The notes below the pieces were generated by a model that had not been told where the DNA came from, did not search any database, and saw nothing but the letters and a program-made list of their open reading frames with translations. The translations under genes were made by a program, and so were the position numbers. DNA of 64,000 nt, taken from Bradyrhizobium sp. Ec3.3. Its GTDB lineage: Bacteria; Pseudomonadota; Alphaproteobacteria; Rhizobiales; Xanthobacteraceae. Each line of letters begins with the position of its first letter. Within the stretch, counting starts at the first letter, position 1. The stretch covers positions 1 to 64,000 of the forward strand of contig NZ_AXAS01000002.1 of assembly GCF_000472925.1 (NCBI RefSeq), written 5' to 3'. Of this stretch, positions 56,255 to 64,000 are shown piece after piece.

Positions 56255-57208
56255 TCAGGCCGTTTTGACAGCGTAAGGCAGCGGCCGCCCTGCAAAGAAC
56301 GCGGTCAGGTTCGCCAGCGCGCAGTCCTGCATCGCGACGTGCGATTCCAGGGTGTGGCCACCGATATGCGGAGCGAGCACCACGTTGGGCAGCGCGGTCA
56401 GCGCACCCGGCGCGTGCGGCTCCTTCGCATAGACGTCGAGGCCGGCGCCGGCGATCAGCTTGTCGGTCAGCGCTGCAACGAGGGCCTTCTCGTCGATCAC
56501 CGAGCCGCGCGAGATATTGACGACATATCCATCCTCGCCCAACCGCTTGAGGATGTCGGCGTTGACGGCGTGATGGGTCTCGGCGCCGGCGCGGACCGCA
56601 ACCATGAGCACGCTGCACCAGTCGGCGAGCGCCTCCAGCGTGGGGAAATATTGATAGGGCACGTCGTGGCGCGAGCGGCTGAAATAACCGACCTCGCTCT
56701 CGAACGCCGCACAGCGCGCGGCGATCTTGCGGCCGACCTCGCCCATGCCGTAGACGCCGATGCGGCGGCCGGGCATGCCCGCCTGCGGCCGCATCATCGG
56801 CGAAGGTTTTGACGCGGCCCAATCGCCGCTGCGGACGTATTGATCCGCAACCAGGATCCGGCGGGTGGCGGCGAGCATCAAGGTCATCGCGATATCGGCG
56901 ACCGAGGCCGCATTGGCTCCCGGGCTATGGCCGACCGCGATGTTGCGCGCAGCGGCAGTCTTCAGGTCGACGCCGTCATAGCCGGTGCCGTAGCAGACGA
57001 TTGCCCCCAGCTTCGGGAAGAGATCCATTGCGCCTGCGCCGAGCGGTCTGCCGCCGCCCGTGAGCAGCGCGCGGACGTCACCTAACTTGTCGCTTGAAAA
57101 CACCTCCTGCGCCGGCTTGCCGGCGGTGTCGAGCAATTCAAACCGCTCGGCGAAGCGCGCCATCATCGTCTTCGGGAAGCGCGAGTAGATCAGGACCTTG
57201 TCCGCCAT
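56255..57208 (-). CDS. D-isomer-specific 2-hydroxyacid dehydrogenase
   Basis: 317 residues. NAD(P)-dependent reduction of 2-keto acids such as glyoxylate or hydroxypyruvate. Rossmann motif GRRIGVYGMGEVGRKIAARC, substrate and catalytic residues in YGTGYDGVDLKTAAARNIAV, VVNISRGSVIDEKALVAAL (Arg), the Glu region GLDVYAKEPHAPGALTALPN and the His in VLAPHIGGHTLESH. The C-terminus ends PLPYAVKTA. It lies on the same strand between rplA and rplJ, a place where other bacteria have no gene; 91 bases with a strong hairpin separate it from rplA. Confidence 0.93.
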   Translation of the reverse strand: MADKVLIYSRFPKTMMARFAERFELLDTAGKPAQEVFSSDKLGDVRALLTGGGRPLGAGAMDLFPKLGAIVCYGTGYDGVDLKTAAARNIAVGHSPGANAASVADIAMTLMLAATRRILVADQYVRSGDWAASKPSPMMRPQAGMPGRRIGVYGMGEVGRKIAARCAAFESEVGYFSRSRHDVPYQYFPTLEALADWCSVLMVAVRAGAETHHAVNADILKRLGEDGYVVNISRGSVIDEKALVAALTDKLIAGAGLDVYAKEPHAPGALTALPNVVLAPHIGGHTLESHVAMQDCALANLTAFFAGRPLPYAVKTA

Positions 57209-57243
57209 TGTTATTGTTTCCCGTGAACGACCTCACAAACGGA

Positions 57244-57275
57244 AGGGGCAGAATCGGTTGCCCAATTCCGCCCCT
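57244..57275 (-). terminator. Hairpin after rplA
   Basis: On the minus transcript AGGGGCGGAATTGG and CCGATTCTGCCCCT pair over 14 bases with two G-U wobbles around a GCAA loop, 24 bases after the rplA stop. Only short T stretches follow (TCCGTTTG), so termination would be partial. It separates the L11 operon from the dehydrogenase gene. Confidence 0.6.
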
Positions 57276-57299
57276 GTCCGCATCTGTTGATCTATTGCC

Positions 57300-57992
57300 T
57301 TAGCCGAGGATCGTGCCCGGCTCGACCTTCACGCCCGGGCCCATGGTCGAGGACACCGCGACGCGCTGGATGTAGGTGCCCTTGGAGCCTGCCGGCTTCG
57401 CCTTGGAGACCGCATCCGCGAGCGCCTTGACGTTCTCGACCAGTTTCTCCTCGGAGAACGAGGCCTTGCCGACGCCGGCCTGCACGATGCCGGCCTTCTC
57501 AACGCGGAACTCGACCGAACCGCCCTTGGCGCCCTTGACGGCGCTGGTGACGTCCATGGTCACGGTGCCGATCTTCGGGTTCGGCATCAGGCCGCGCGGG
57601 CCGAGCACCTTACCGAGACGGCCGACCAGCGGCATCATGTCGGGGGTCGCGATACAACGGTCGAAGTCGATGGTGCCGTTCTGCACCTTCTCGACCAGGT
57701 CCTCGGCGCCGACGACGTCGGCACCCGCGGCCTTGGCTTCGTCCGCCTTGGCGCCGCGCGCGAACACGCCGACGCGCAGGGTGCGGCCGGTGCCGTTCGG
57801 CAGGTTCACGACGCCACGGACCATCTGGTCGGCGTGACGGGGATCGACGCCGAGATTGATCGCGATCTCGATCGTCTCGTCGAACTTCGACTTCGCGCGC
57901 TCCTTGACCATCTTGATGGCGTCCGCGAGCGGATAGAGCTTCTCGCGATCAACGCCCTCGCGGGCCTTCCTCAAACGCTTTCCGATTGCCAT
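57300..57992 (-). CDS. rplA: 50S ribosomal protein L1
   Basis: 230 residues. Moves E-site tRNA out of the ribosome and represses the L11 operon in E. coli. Begins [60 protein letters not shown] and [20 protein letters not shown] are diagnostic. Six bases after rplK. Confidence 0.98.
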   Translation of the reverse strand: MAIGKRLRKAREGVDREKLYPLADAIKMVKERAKSKFDETIEIAINLGVDPRHADQMVRGVVNLPNGTGRTLRVGVFARGAKADEAKAAGADVVGAEDLVEKVQNGTIDFDRCIATPDMMPLVGRLGKVLGPRGLMPNPKIGTVTMDVTSAVKGAKGGSVEFRVEKAGIVQAGVGKASFSEEKLVENVKALADAVSKAKPAGSKGTYIQRVAVSSTMGPGVKVEPGTILG

Positions 57993-57998
57993 GGCCCG

Positions 57999-58427
57999 TT
58001 ACCCCGCAACTTCCAGACCCATCGAACGGGCGGAGCCCTCGACCATCTTCATGGCCGATTCAATGGTATCGCAATTCAGGTCCTTCATCTTCTTCTCGGC
58101 GATCTCGCGCACCTGCGCCTTGGTCACCTTGCCGGCCTTGTCACGGCCCGGCGCCTTCGAGCCAGACTGGATCTTGGCAGCCTGCTTGAGGAAGTAGGAC
58201 ATCGGCGGCGTCTTCATCTCGAAGGTGAAGGAACGGTCCGCATAGATGGTGATGATCACCGGGATCGGGGTGTTCTTCTCTTCCTTCTGGGTCTGGGCGT
58301 TGAACGCCTTGCAGAACTCCATGATGTTGAGACCGCGCTGACCAAGCGCGGGACCGATCGGGGGCGAGGGATTCGCCGCACCGGCCGGGACCTGAAGCTT
58401 CAGGTATCCGGTCACTTTCTTTGCCAT
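57999..58427 (-). CDS. rplK: 50S ribosomal protein L11
   Basis: 142 residues. GTPase-centre protein needed for the stringent response. Begins [40 protein letters not shown] and [20 protein letters not shown] are canonical; the thiostrepton-site prolines are present. CAGGAG upstream. It follows nusG after 133 bases containing a hairpin. Confidence 0.98.
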   Translation of the reverse strand: MAKKVTGYLKLQVPAGAANPSPPIGPALGQRGLNIMEFCKAFNAQTQKEEKNTPIPVIITIYADRSFTFEMKTPPMSYFLKQAAKIQSGSKAPGRDKAGKVTKAQVREIAEKKMKDLNCDTIESAMKMVEGSARSMGLEVAG

Positions 58428-58530
58428 GTATCACTCCTGTTGTGCCGGCCCGAAGGCTGGCGGTTTCAGGTTCGTGGTCGGGATCGTTAGCGGCTGGCGA
58501 CCGCCCCTCTCCTCCCACGGCCTCTCAAAT

Positions 58531-58552
58531 GCGCGAGGCCAAGGCCTCACGC
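58531..58552 (-). other. Intercistronic hairpin between nusG and rplK
   Basis: On the minus transcript GCGTGAGGCC and GGCCTCGCGC pair over ten bases (one G-U) with a two-base turn, eight bases after the nusG stop. No T run follows. Fits the series of processing-type hairpins between these operon genes; an L1 target site would also be expected in this spacer. Confidence 0.5.
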
Positions 58553-58560
58553 GTACCCGG

Positions 58561-59118
58561 TCAGACCTTCTCGACCTGACCGAATTCCAGTTCCACCGGC
58601 GTTGCGCGGCCGAAGATCGACACCGCGACCTTCACGCGCGAGCGCGCCTCGTCGATTTCCTCGACGACACCGGAGAACGATGCGAACGGGCCATCGGCCA
58701 CGCGCACGTTCTCGCCGATCTCAAACGACACCGACGCCTTCGGCCGCTCCACGCCCTCCTGCACCTGGTGCAGGATGCGCATCGCCTCGGCTTCCGAGAT
58801 CGGCATCGGCTTGTTTTCCGCGCCCAGGAAGCCCGTGACCTTCGGGGTGTTCTTGATCAGATGAAACGCCTCGTCGGTCAGCTTCATCTTCACCAGCACG
58901 TAGCCCGGGAAGAACTTGCGCTCGGCGTCGATCTTGCGGCCGCGGCGCACTTCCGTGACCTTCTCGGTCGGCACCAGCACCTGCTCGAAGAGTTCCTCGA
59001 GGTTGCGCTGTTTGGCCTGCTCGCGGATCGATTCGGCGACTTTCTTCTCGAAGTTCGAGTACGCGTGGACGATGTACCAGCGCTTGTCGGACGATTGAGT
59101 TGCTGCGGCTGTTGCCAT
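58561..59118 (-). CDS. nusG: Transcription termination/antitermination factor NusG
   Basis: 185 residues from MATAAATQSSDKRWYIVHAY at 59118, whose A is the last base of the secE stop (TGATG). Couples RNA polymerase to the leading ribosome and to Rho. The NGN domain has WYIVHAYSNFEKKVAESIRE and FFPGYVLVKMKLTDEAFHLI; the KOW domain has GENVRVADGPFASFSGVVEE. Normal length. Confidence 0.98.
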   Translation of the reverse strand: MATAAATQSSDKRWYIVHAYSNFEKKVAESIREQAKQRNLEELFEQVLVPTEKVTEVRRGRKIDAERKFFPGYVLVKMKLTDEAFHLIKNTPKVTGFLGAENKPMPISEAEAMRILHQVQEGVERPKASVSFEIGENVRVADGPFASFSGVVEEIDEARSRVKVAVSIFGRATPVELEFGQVEKV

Positions 59119-59309
59119 CAGTGAATGCCCAAAAGAAGGGTGACGAGGTAACGGATGATCTGGTCGGCGGCGAAGAAGAAGATCGACGCCAGGGCAACCA
59201 TGACGAACACCATGATCGTGGTGATCGTGGTCTCGCGACGGGTCGGCCAGGTGACCTTCGCGGTCTCCGAGCGCACTTCCTGCAAGAACTTGAACGGGCT
59301 GACTGCCAT
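59118..59309 (-). CDS. secE: Preprotein translocase subunit SecE
   Basis: 63 residues with one membrane helix, the short form of most bacteria. Clamps SecY in the SecYEG channel. Begins MAVSPFKFLQEVRSETAKVT; the WPTRRETTITTIMVFVMVAL stretch (cytoplasmic amphipathic helix plus membrane start) is typical. It shares its last base with nusG. Partner for secY and possibly for its paralog at 22821-24044. Confidence 0.97.
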   Translation of the reverse strand: MAVSPFKFLQEVRSETAKVTWPTRRETTITTIMVFVMVALASIFFFAADQIIRYLVTLLLGIH

Positions 59310-59676
59310 CGTTGATGTCCAACGTCCGACGTGAGACGAGAAAAAGATTTAAAGGGATCCGAACAGCCGCCGTCTGCCCAACCCTCTTCGCTTGAAGGAT
59401 GAGCCGGAAACCGGGCTCGATTGTTCGGGGATTTCAAGGCCGCGCCGGAAATCCGCGTCTAACGGGCCGGCTGCAGGTGGCGGGTATCTACTGCGGATGG
59501 GGCCAAAGGTCAAGGTGCGGGCAGCCCGTCCCGTCAGGCCCTATTCCCGGGCAGCCGTACGAGAGCCGATCAGGATCAAGGGCTTATCGGGCCGGGATGA
59601 AGCTCCGCCGGAGCTTCGAACCCGCCCTCGCAAGGGCGACACCAAGGGGTGGGCATGAACCCTTTAGGAGGCGACC
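59310..59676. other. Intergenic region holding the secE-nusG promoter
   Basis: 367 bases between two divergent genes. It contains the sigma70-like site at 59485-59513 for secE-nusG and, close to 59660, the AGGAGG ribosome site of the plus-strand exported-protein gene. Short overlapping open frames on the plus strand have no content that I recognise. Confidence 0.6.
59485..59513 (-). promoter_or_regulatory. Sigma70-like promoter for secE-nusG-rplK-rplA
   Basis: TTGACC (59513-59508) and TAGATA (59490-59485) stand 17 bases apart on the minus strand, the best promoter match in the window. It would start transcripts near 59478, giving a leader of about 170 bases before secE. Confidence 0.75.
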
Positions 59677-60042
59677 ATGCTGAAGCCCATTGCCGCGTTG
59701 ACGACCCTGATTGCCACCACCGCGCTGACAATTGCCGCTGCGATTACCGCCGTGACCGCCCTTCTCGCGCTGGCCGCGCCCGCCGTCCATGCCGCCGGCC
59801 TGTCGCCGAATCTCAGCATCCACACCACCGGTGTGAACACCACGACACTGGCGCCGGGCCGCACGTACAATGGCTACCCGTCGTCCTGCGCCGCCCCGCC
59901 CGCCTATGGCGCGCCGCGTCCCTCACGGGGCTCGGTCACCTTCAGCGCGAACGGCCAGTTCGACGATTCCACCGGCAACCTCAATCCTGGCAGCGGCGGC
60001 GGTTCGGGCACGCCGACGGTCAAGAAGCCCAATTTGCAATGA
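59677..60042 (+). CDS. Small exported protein of unknown function
   Basis: 121 residues from ATG 59677 with AGGAGG nine bases upstream, one of the strongest ribosome sites in the window. Signal peptide of about 40 residues, unusually rich in Thr and Ala (LTTLIATTALTIAAAITAVT, ending VHAAG). The mature part is Gly/Pro/Ser/Thr-rich (GVNTTTLAPGRTYNGYPSSC, GSVTFSANGQFDDSTGNLNP), so probably disordered with a single Cys. It lies between tRNA-Trp and secE, opposite to both. No family recognised. Confidence 0.65.
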   Translation: MLKPIAALTTLIATTALTIAAAITAVTALLALAAPAVHAAGLSPNLSIHTTGVNTTTLAPGRTYNGYPSSCAAPPAYGAPRPSRGSVTFSANGQFDDSTGNLNPGSGGGSGTPTVKKPNLQ

Positions 60043-60097
60043 TTGGACTTGCCCCGCTTCACATCTGATTCTGTTGGATTTGGCTGGCAGACTTAGC

Positions 60098-60173
60098 TGG
60101 CAGGAGTGGCAGGGCTCGAACCTGCGACCCCCGGTTTTGGAGACCGGTGCTCTACCAATTGAGCTACACTCCT
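60098..60173 (-). tRNA. tRNA-Trp (anticodon CCA)
   Basis: 76 nt on the minus strand, with the 3-prime CCA encoded. Acceptor stem AGGAGTG pairs with CACTCCT; the D-arm is GCTCAATTGGTAGAGC, the anticodon loop CTCCAAA gives anticodon CCA, and the T-arm GCAGGTTCGAACCTGC is complete. tRNA-Trp directly upstream of secE-nusG is a conserved bacterial arrangement, here interrupted by a small plus-strand gene. Confidence 0.97.
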
Positions 60174-60321
60174 ACAGACCCGCGTCGCCGCAGGTCAGGG
60201 CCGCTTTCAAGCACAGGGGGCGGCCGGTTTGCAAGGGAGAAGCGCAGGCGAGGCGCTTGTTCACACCGCGACTTCCGGGCCACAGTTCATCCTGAACCAG
60301 AACAACAACCCGGGAGTGACA

Positions 60322-61545
60322 ATGAGCGCTCAAACCGCCTCGAAGCCGAAAATTGCGACACCGACCCCGCCTTTGCCCGAGGCCAGACCCGAAACGCTGG
60401 GCCTGTCGCGCCCCCGCCTCCAGGCGATGTCGGATGCCTTCAAGCGCGAAATCGACAAGGGAACCGTTCCCGGCGTGACCGTGCTGGTGGCCCGCCGCGG
60501 CCAGGTCGGCTGGTTCGAGGCGCTCGGCCGGCAGAGCCCGGCGGCTCCGGTGCCGATGGCGCATGATTCGATCTTCCGCATCTTCTCGATGACGAAGCCG
60601 ATCGTGTCGGTCGGCATCATGACGCTGGTCGAGGACGGCCATGTCCTGCTCAGCGATCCCATTGCCAAGTACATCCCCGAATTCGCCAAGCCACAGGTCG
60701 GCGTCGTCAGCGGTGGCAAGCTCGAACTGGTTCCGGCCCACCGTCCGATCACGGTCCAGGACCTGCTCCGCCACACCTCCGGCATCACCTACGAGCACCA
60801 GGGCGACGGCCCCGTGCACAAGCTCTACCAGGAGTCCCGTGTCCGCAGCCGCAAGATCACCAACGCCGAGCACGCCGCCCTGGTCGCGAGCTTCCCGCTG
60901 GTCTGCCAGCCCGGCGCGGAATTGAATTACAGCCGCTCGACCGACCTTCTTGGACGCATCATCGAGGTCGTCAGCGGCAAGTCACTCGGCGCCTTCCTGA
61001 GCGAGCGTGTCCTCGCCCCCCTTCAGATGACCGAGACCGGTTTCTCGACCAGCGAGGCCAATGCCTCCCGCCTCGCCGAGCCCTTCCCCACCGATCCCTG
61101 GACCGGCGACAAGATCGCCCTCTTCAACATGCTGGAGCGGCCGGCGATGGAGTCCGGCGGCGGCGGTCTGGTCTCCACCACCATGGACTACGCCCGCTTC
61201 GCGCTGATGCTGCGCAACGGCGGCACGCTCGATGGTGCCCGCATCATCGGCCGCAAGACGCTGGAGCTTATGGCCTCCGATCACCTGAGCCCGAACGTGA
61301 AGATCAACGGCACGCTGCTCGCGCCTGGCCACGGCTTCGGCCTCGGCTTCGCCGTCCGCAGAGAGCCCGGCATCGCGCCCTTCCCCGGCAGCGTCGGCCA
61401 GTTCTTCTGGAGCGGCATCGCCGGCACCTTCTTCTGGATCGACCCGAAGGAGGACTTGGTCGCAGTATTCATGAGCCAGGGCCCGGGACAGCGCGACTAT
61501 ACGCGGACGCTGGTGCGGAATCTCGTGTACGCGGCGGTGGAGTGA
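60322..61545 (+). CDS. Beta-lactamase-related serine hydrolase (EstB-like)
   Basis: 407 residues from MSAQTASKPKIATPTPPLPE, with CGGGAG upstream; the longer frame to 60229 is not conserved. Family VIII esterase/class C beta-lactamase fold: Ser89-Met-Thr-Lys92 (FSMTKP), Tyr204 in ELNYSRSTD, and GHGFGLGFAV with FFWSGIAGTFFWIDP near the end in place of a KTG. No signal peptide, so the protein is cytoplasmic, unlike the exported one at 3695-5068. Cytoplasmic members are usually esterases rather than antibiotic-degrading enzymes. Followed by palindrome D. Confidence 0.9.
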   Translation: MSAQTASKPKIATPTPPLPEARPETLGLSRPRLQAMSDAFKREIDKGTVPGVTVLVARRGQVGWFEALGRQSPAAPVPMAHDSIFRIFSMTKPIVSVGIMTLVEDGHVLLSDPIAKYIPEFAKPQVGVVSGGKLELVPAHRPITVQDLLRHTSGITYEHQGDGPVHKLYQESRVRSRKITNAEHAALVASFPLVCQPGAELNYSRSTDLLGRIIEVVSGKSLGAFLSERVLAPLQMTETGFSTSEANASRLAEPFPTDPWTGDKIALFNMLERPAMESGGGGLVSTTMDYARFALMLRNGGTLDGARIIGRKTLELMASDHLSPNVKINGTLLAPGHGFGLGFAVRREPGIAPFPGSVGQFFWSGIAGTFFWIDPKEDLVAVFMSQGPGQRDYTRTLVRNLVYAAVE

Positions 61546-61573
61546 CGCGGGAGCTGTATCCGGCCCCTCCGCT

Positions 61574-61676
61574 GTCATGCCCCGCGAAGGCGGGGCATCC
61601 AGTACTCCGCGGCTGGAGTTGGTTTACCCAACCACCGCCGCGGAGTACTGGATCGTCCGCTTTCGCGGACGATGAC
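61574..61676. repeat. Dispersed palindrome, family D
   Basis: The outer arms GTCATGCCCCGCGAAGGCGG and CGTCCGCTTTCGCGGACGAT, each with its own internal hairpin, surround a perfect inner inverted repeat ATCCAGTACTCCGCGG/CCGCGGAGTACTGGAT. It lies between the convergent serine hydrolase and SDR genes and is a fourth family of dispersed palindromes in this window. Confidence 0.75.
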
Positions 61677-61720
61677 GCCTGAGTAGGGGCGGTATGCTTG
61701 CCCTTTCCCGCGCGAACGCG

Positions 61721-62488
61721 TCAACTGATCGTCGCGCCGCCGTCGATGACCATGGTCTGGCCGGTCATGAAGTCGCCGGCCTTAGAGCCGAGGAACACCG
61801 CCGCGCCTGCGATCTCGTCGGGGATGCCGATGCGCAAAAGCGGCGAGCGCGAGGTCGAGGCCTTCAGGTTCTCCGGATTGTCCCACAGCGCCTTCGCGAA
61901 ATCGGTCTTGATCAGGCCTGGCGCGATGCAGTTCACGCGGATGTTGTGCTTGCCGTATTCGCAGGCGAGGTTCCGCGCGAGCTGCATGTCGGCGGCCTTG
62001 GAGATCGCGTAGGCGCCGAGGATGGTCGAGCCTTTGAGGCCGCCGATCGAGGAGACGATGATGACCGAGCCGTCCTTGCGCTCGATCATCTGCGGTACCA
62101 CCATCGAGATCAGCCAGTTGTTGGCGACGATGTTGTTGTCGAGGATTTTTCGGAACTGATCATCGGAGATGCCGGCAAGCGGACCGTAATACGGATTCGA
62201 AGCGGCGTTGCAGACCAGCACGTCGATCTTGCCGAAGGCGCGGTTGCTCTCGTCGACGAGGTTTTGCAGATTTTCCTTCGAGGAGATGTTGGCGGCAATC
62301 GCGACCGCGGTGCCCTTGCTGAACCTGTCGTTGATTCCCTTCGCCACCTCCTCGCAGACGTCAGCCTTGCGCGAGGAGATCACGACCTTGGCCCCGTGCT
62401 CGGCCATGCGCTCGGCGATCGCAAGCCCGATGCCACGCGTCGATCCCGTGATGACGGCGACTTTTCCCTTCATGTCGAACAAGGTCAT
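61721..62488 (-). CDS. Short-chain dehydrogenase/reductase
   Basis: 255 residues from MTLFDMKGKVAVITGSTRGI, with GGGAGAG upstream. Classical SDR: cofactor motif TGSTRGIGLAIAERM, VCNAASNPYYGPL (NNAG variant), catalytic Ser in VSSIGGLKGS, and Tyr-x-x-x-Lys as YAISKAA (Y and K four apart). IRVNCIAPGLIKTDF and the end GQTMVIDGGATIS are typical. Substrate unknown. Head-to-tail with the histidine phosphatase gene and near another SDR, suggesting a catabolic group. Confidence 0.93.
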   Translation of the reverse strand: MTLFDMKGKVAVITGSTRGIGLAIAERMAEHGAKVVISSRKADVCEEVAKGINDRFSKGTAVAIAANISSKENLQNLVDESNRAFGKIDVLVCNAASNPYYGPLAGISDDQFRKILDNNIVANNWLISMVVPQMIERKDGSVIIVSSIGGLKGSTILGAYAISKAADMQLARNLACEYGKHNIRVNCIAPGLIKTDFAKALWDNPENLKASTSRSPLLRIGIPDEIAGAAVFLGSKAGDFMTGQTMVIDGGATIS

Positions 62489-62560
62489 GTTTCTCTCCCA
62501 CAATTGACGACGTTGATTTGTTCGCAAGCTCGAGCCGCGGCCGCGCTCAGCGGCGACGGC

Positions 62561-63262
62561 TCACGCGAGCTTCTTGACTTCCGGCCCTGCGGGCTGATGC
62601 ATCGCGTTGTGCCTGTCGTCCGCGATCCATGGCTGCTGGTTCACCATCGGCAGGCGCCAGACGACGCGCTCTGCTGTCGCGAAATGATCGAGCCGCGTCA
62701 CCGAGACATTATCGATGTCGAAGGAGAGTCCCTTCTCAGGCTCGCCGCCGAGCGCGAGCCCCAGCGCCGCCTTGATCGTGCCGCCATGCGTAACCGCGAT
62801 CACGTCCTGCCCCGCCTGCTCGCGATTGATCCGTTCGATCGTGCGGCAGGTGCGGTTGTAAAGATCCATGAAACTTTCGCCGCCTGGCGCGGGCTCGTTG
62901 ATGTCGGCGAACCAGCTACTGCCCGCAGGGCGGCTCGCGACGAAGGCAGCACGATTCATGCCCTGCCACTCGCCGAGATTCTGCTCGGCGAAATCCGCTT
63001 CCCACGTCATGCTGGCTGGCTTCGGAAAGCCGGCCGCCCAGATCGCCTCCGCCGTCTGATGCGTGCGCATCAGATTGCTCGAGTACCAGACCGCATCTCG
63101 CGGCAGGATTTTTGCGACCGCCTCGAACACCTCCAGGTCGCTGGTGTCGCAGGCGAGATCCTTCTGACCGTAGATGTTGCCGCCGTCATTGCGCACCGGC
63201 GCGTGACGGACCCACCACCACCGCGTGGTGACGACTTTTGGCTTGTCCTGGTTCGACATCAT
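62561..63262 (-). CDS. Histidine phosphatase family protein
   Basis: 233 residues from ATG 63262 (or 63259), with GGAAGGG upstream. Phosphoglycerate-mutase-like fold: the catalytic RHG motif is RHA here (WWVRHAPVRN), which some members share; the second Arg lies in SSNLMRTHQTAEA, and the catalytic pair continues as DFAEQNLGEWQGMNR (Glu) and AVTHGGTIKAALGLAL (His). It probably dephosphorylates a small molecule such as a phosphosugar or alpha-ribazole phosphate. Divergent from the last SDR gene; same strand as the SDR downstream. Confidence 0.9.
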   Translation of the reverse strand: MMSNQDKPKVVTTRWWWVRHAPVRNDGGNIYGQKDLACDTSDLEVFEAVAKILPRDAVWYSSNLMRTHQTAEAIWAAGFPKPASMTWEADFAEQNLGEWQGMNRAAFVASRPAGSSWFADINEPAPGGESFMDLYNRTCRTIERINREQAGQDVIAVTHGGTIKAALGLALGGEPEKGLSFDIDNVSVTRLDHFATAERVVWRLPMVNQQPWIADDRHNAMHQPAGPEVKKLA

Positions 63263-63396
63263 CGAAACCCTTCCATCCCGTTTGATGTCGCTGTACGTGA
63301 GTAGCGAACGTGTCTCAAGACACTTTGCCGTTTGAAATTCTGTTTGAAATTCCGTCGCGCGGCAAGCGTCGCGCGAGAGCCACCAGGGAGAAACGC

Positions 63397-64000
63397 ATGG
63401 GCCGCCTGCAAGGCAAATCCGTCATCATCACCGGCGCGGGCAGCGGCATCGGCCGCGCCGCATCGCTTCTGTTCACGAAAGAAGGCGCAAGACTGATCGC
63501 GGTCGATCGCACCGAGGGTGTGAAGGAGACAATCGAGGAGATCAAGCGCGCCGGCGGCACCGCCGAGGCCATGATCGCTGACGCGGGTTCCGAGAAGGAC
63601 GTCATGGCCGTCATCGACAAGGCGGTGAAGACGCACGGCCGGCTCGACGTGATCTGGGCCAATGCCGGCGTCTCGGGCGGGCTCGTGCCGCTCGCCGAGC
63701 AGACGGTGGAGCATTGGCAGGAGGTGTTGCGCGTCAACCTGATCGGCCCCTTCCTCGCGGTGAAGTACGCGATGCCGCACATGGTGCAGCAGCAATCCGG
63801 CGCGATCGTGCTGACGGCGTCGGTCGCGGGCCTCAAGGCTGGTGCCAGCGGCCATCCCTACGCCGCGAGCAAGGCTGGCGTGATCAGCCTGGTGCAGACG
63901 ACAGCCTATTCGCTCTCCGGCACCGGCGTGCGCATCAACGCGGTGTGCCCCGGGCTGATTGAAACCGGCATGACGAAGCCGATCTTCGATCGCGCCAAGG
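63397..64000 (+). CDS. Short-chain dehydrogenase/reductase (cut by window edge)
   Basis: 201 residues visible from MGRLQGKSVIITGAGSGIGR, with CAGGGAG upstream of the ATG; the frame is still open at the edge. Cofactor motif TGAGSGIGRAASLLF, ANAGVSGGLVPLAEQ, catalytic Ser in VLTASVAGLKAGASG and Tyr-x-x-x-Lys as YAASKAG, followed by VRINAVCPGLIETGMTKPIF. Substrate unknown. Divergent from the histidine phosphatase gene, with about 134 bases between starts. Confidence 0.93.
   Translation, partial: MGRLQGKSVIITGAGSGIGRAASLLFTKEGARLIAVDRTEGVKETIEEIKRAGGTAEAMIADAGSEKDVMAVIDKAVKTHGRLDVIWANAGVSGGLVPLAEQTVEHWQEVLRVNLIGPFLAVKYAMPHMVQQQSGAIVLTASVAGLKAGASGHPYAASKAGVISLVQTTAYSLSGTGVRINAVCPGLIETGMTKPIFDRAK

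Overview
The window is a chromosomal segment of a GC-rich alphaproteobacterium, most likely Bradyrhizobium or a close relative in the Nitrobacteraceae. The reasons are the ribosomal and RNA polymerase protein sequences, the gene order, the dispersed GTAGGGTGGG-type palindromes, and neighbours such as an ATP12 chaperone gene, DUF1330 and DUF4260 genes and an OXA-type beta-lactamase. Almost all housekeeping genes lie on the minus strand, so transcription runs from right to left.

Left part (1-19 kb), mixed accessory and housekeeping genes: the edge of an IS1182-type transposase, a small membrane protein, propionyl-CoA carboxylase beta subunit, a DUF4260 protein, a coiled-coil protein, a three-gene exported cluster (class C-like serine hydrolase, AhpD/CMD-like protein, class D beta-lactamase), a coupled FliK-like/FlhB-C-terminal-like pair, an ATP12 chaperone, a pseudouridine synthase, RarA coupled to a DegP-type protease, an OprO/P porin, a divergent HxlR regulator and quinone-oxidoreductase pair, and small exported or DUF proteins.

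Middle part (19-39.4 kb), one long array read right to left: rpsL-rpsG-fusA-tuf, the S10 and spc operons (rpsJ to rplO), secY, a second divergent secY paralog, adk, then rpsM-rpsK-rpoA-rplQ. The secY paralog overlaps secY and adk by four bases on each side, lacks most of the plug segment and has lost the conserved Arg of the C5 loop. Adk carries a Lys/Ala-rich histone-H1-like tail of about 92 residues. These are the most unusual features of the window.

Right part: between rpsL and rpoC sits a non-translational module of a FAD monooxygenase-like gene, an ABC exporter with acidic ends, and a fused FAD oxidase/methyltransferase. Then come rpoC-rpoB-rplL-rplJ, a 2-hydroxyacid dehydrogenase gene inserted before rplA-rplK-nusG-secE, tRNA-Trp, and a final accessory stretch (serine hydrolase, two SDR genes, histidine phosphatase).

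The translation and transcription genes form a few long transcripts cut up by strong intercistronic hairpins. Two sigma70-like promoters (before secE and before rpsM) and intrinsic terminators (after rpoC, rpoA and rplQ) can be read directly. Gene names rest on recognised protein sequence; no database search was possible.
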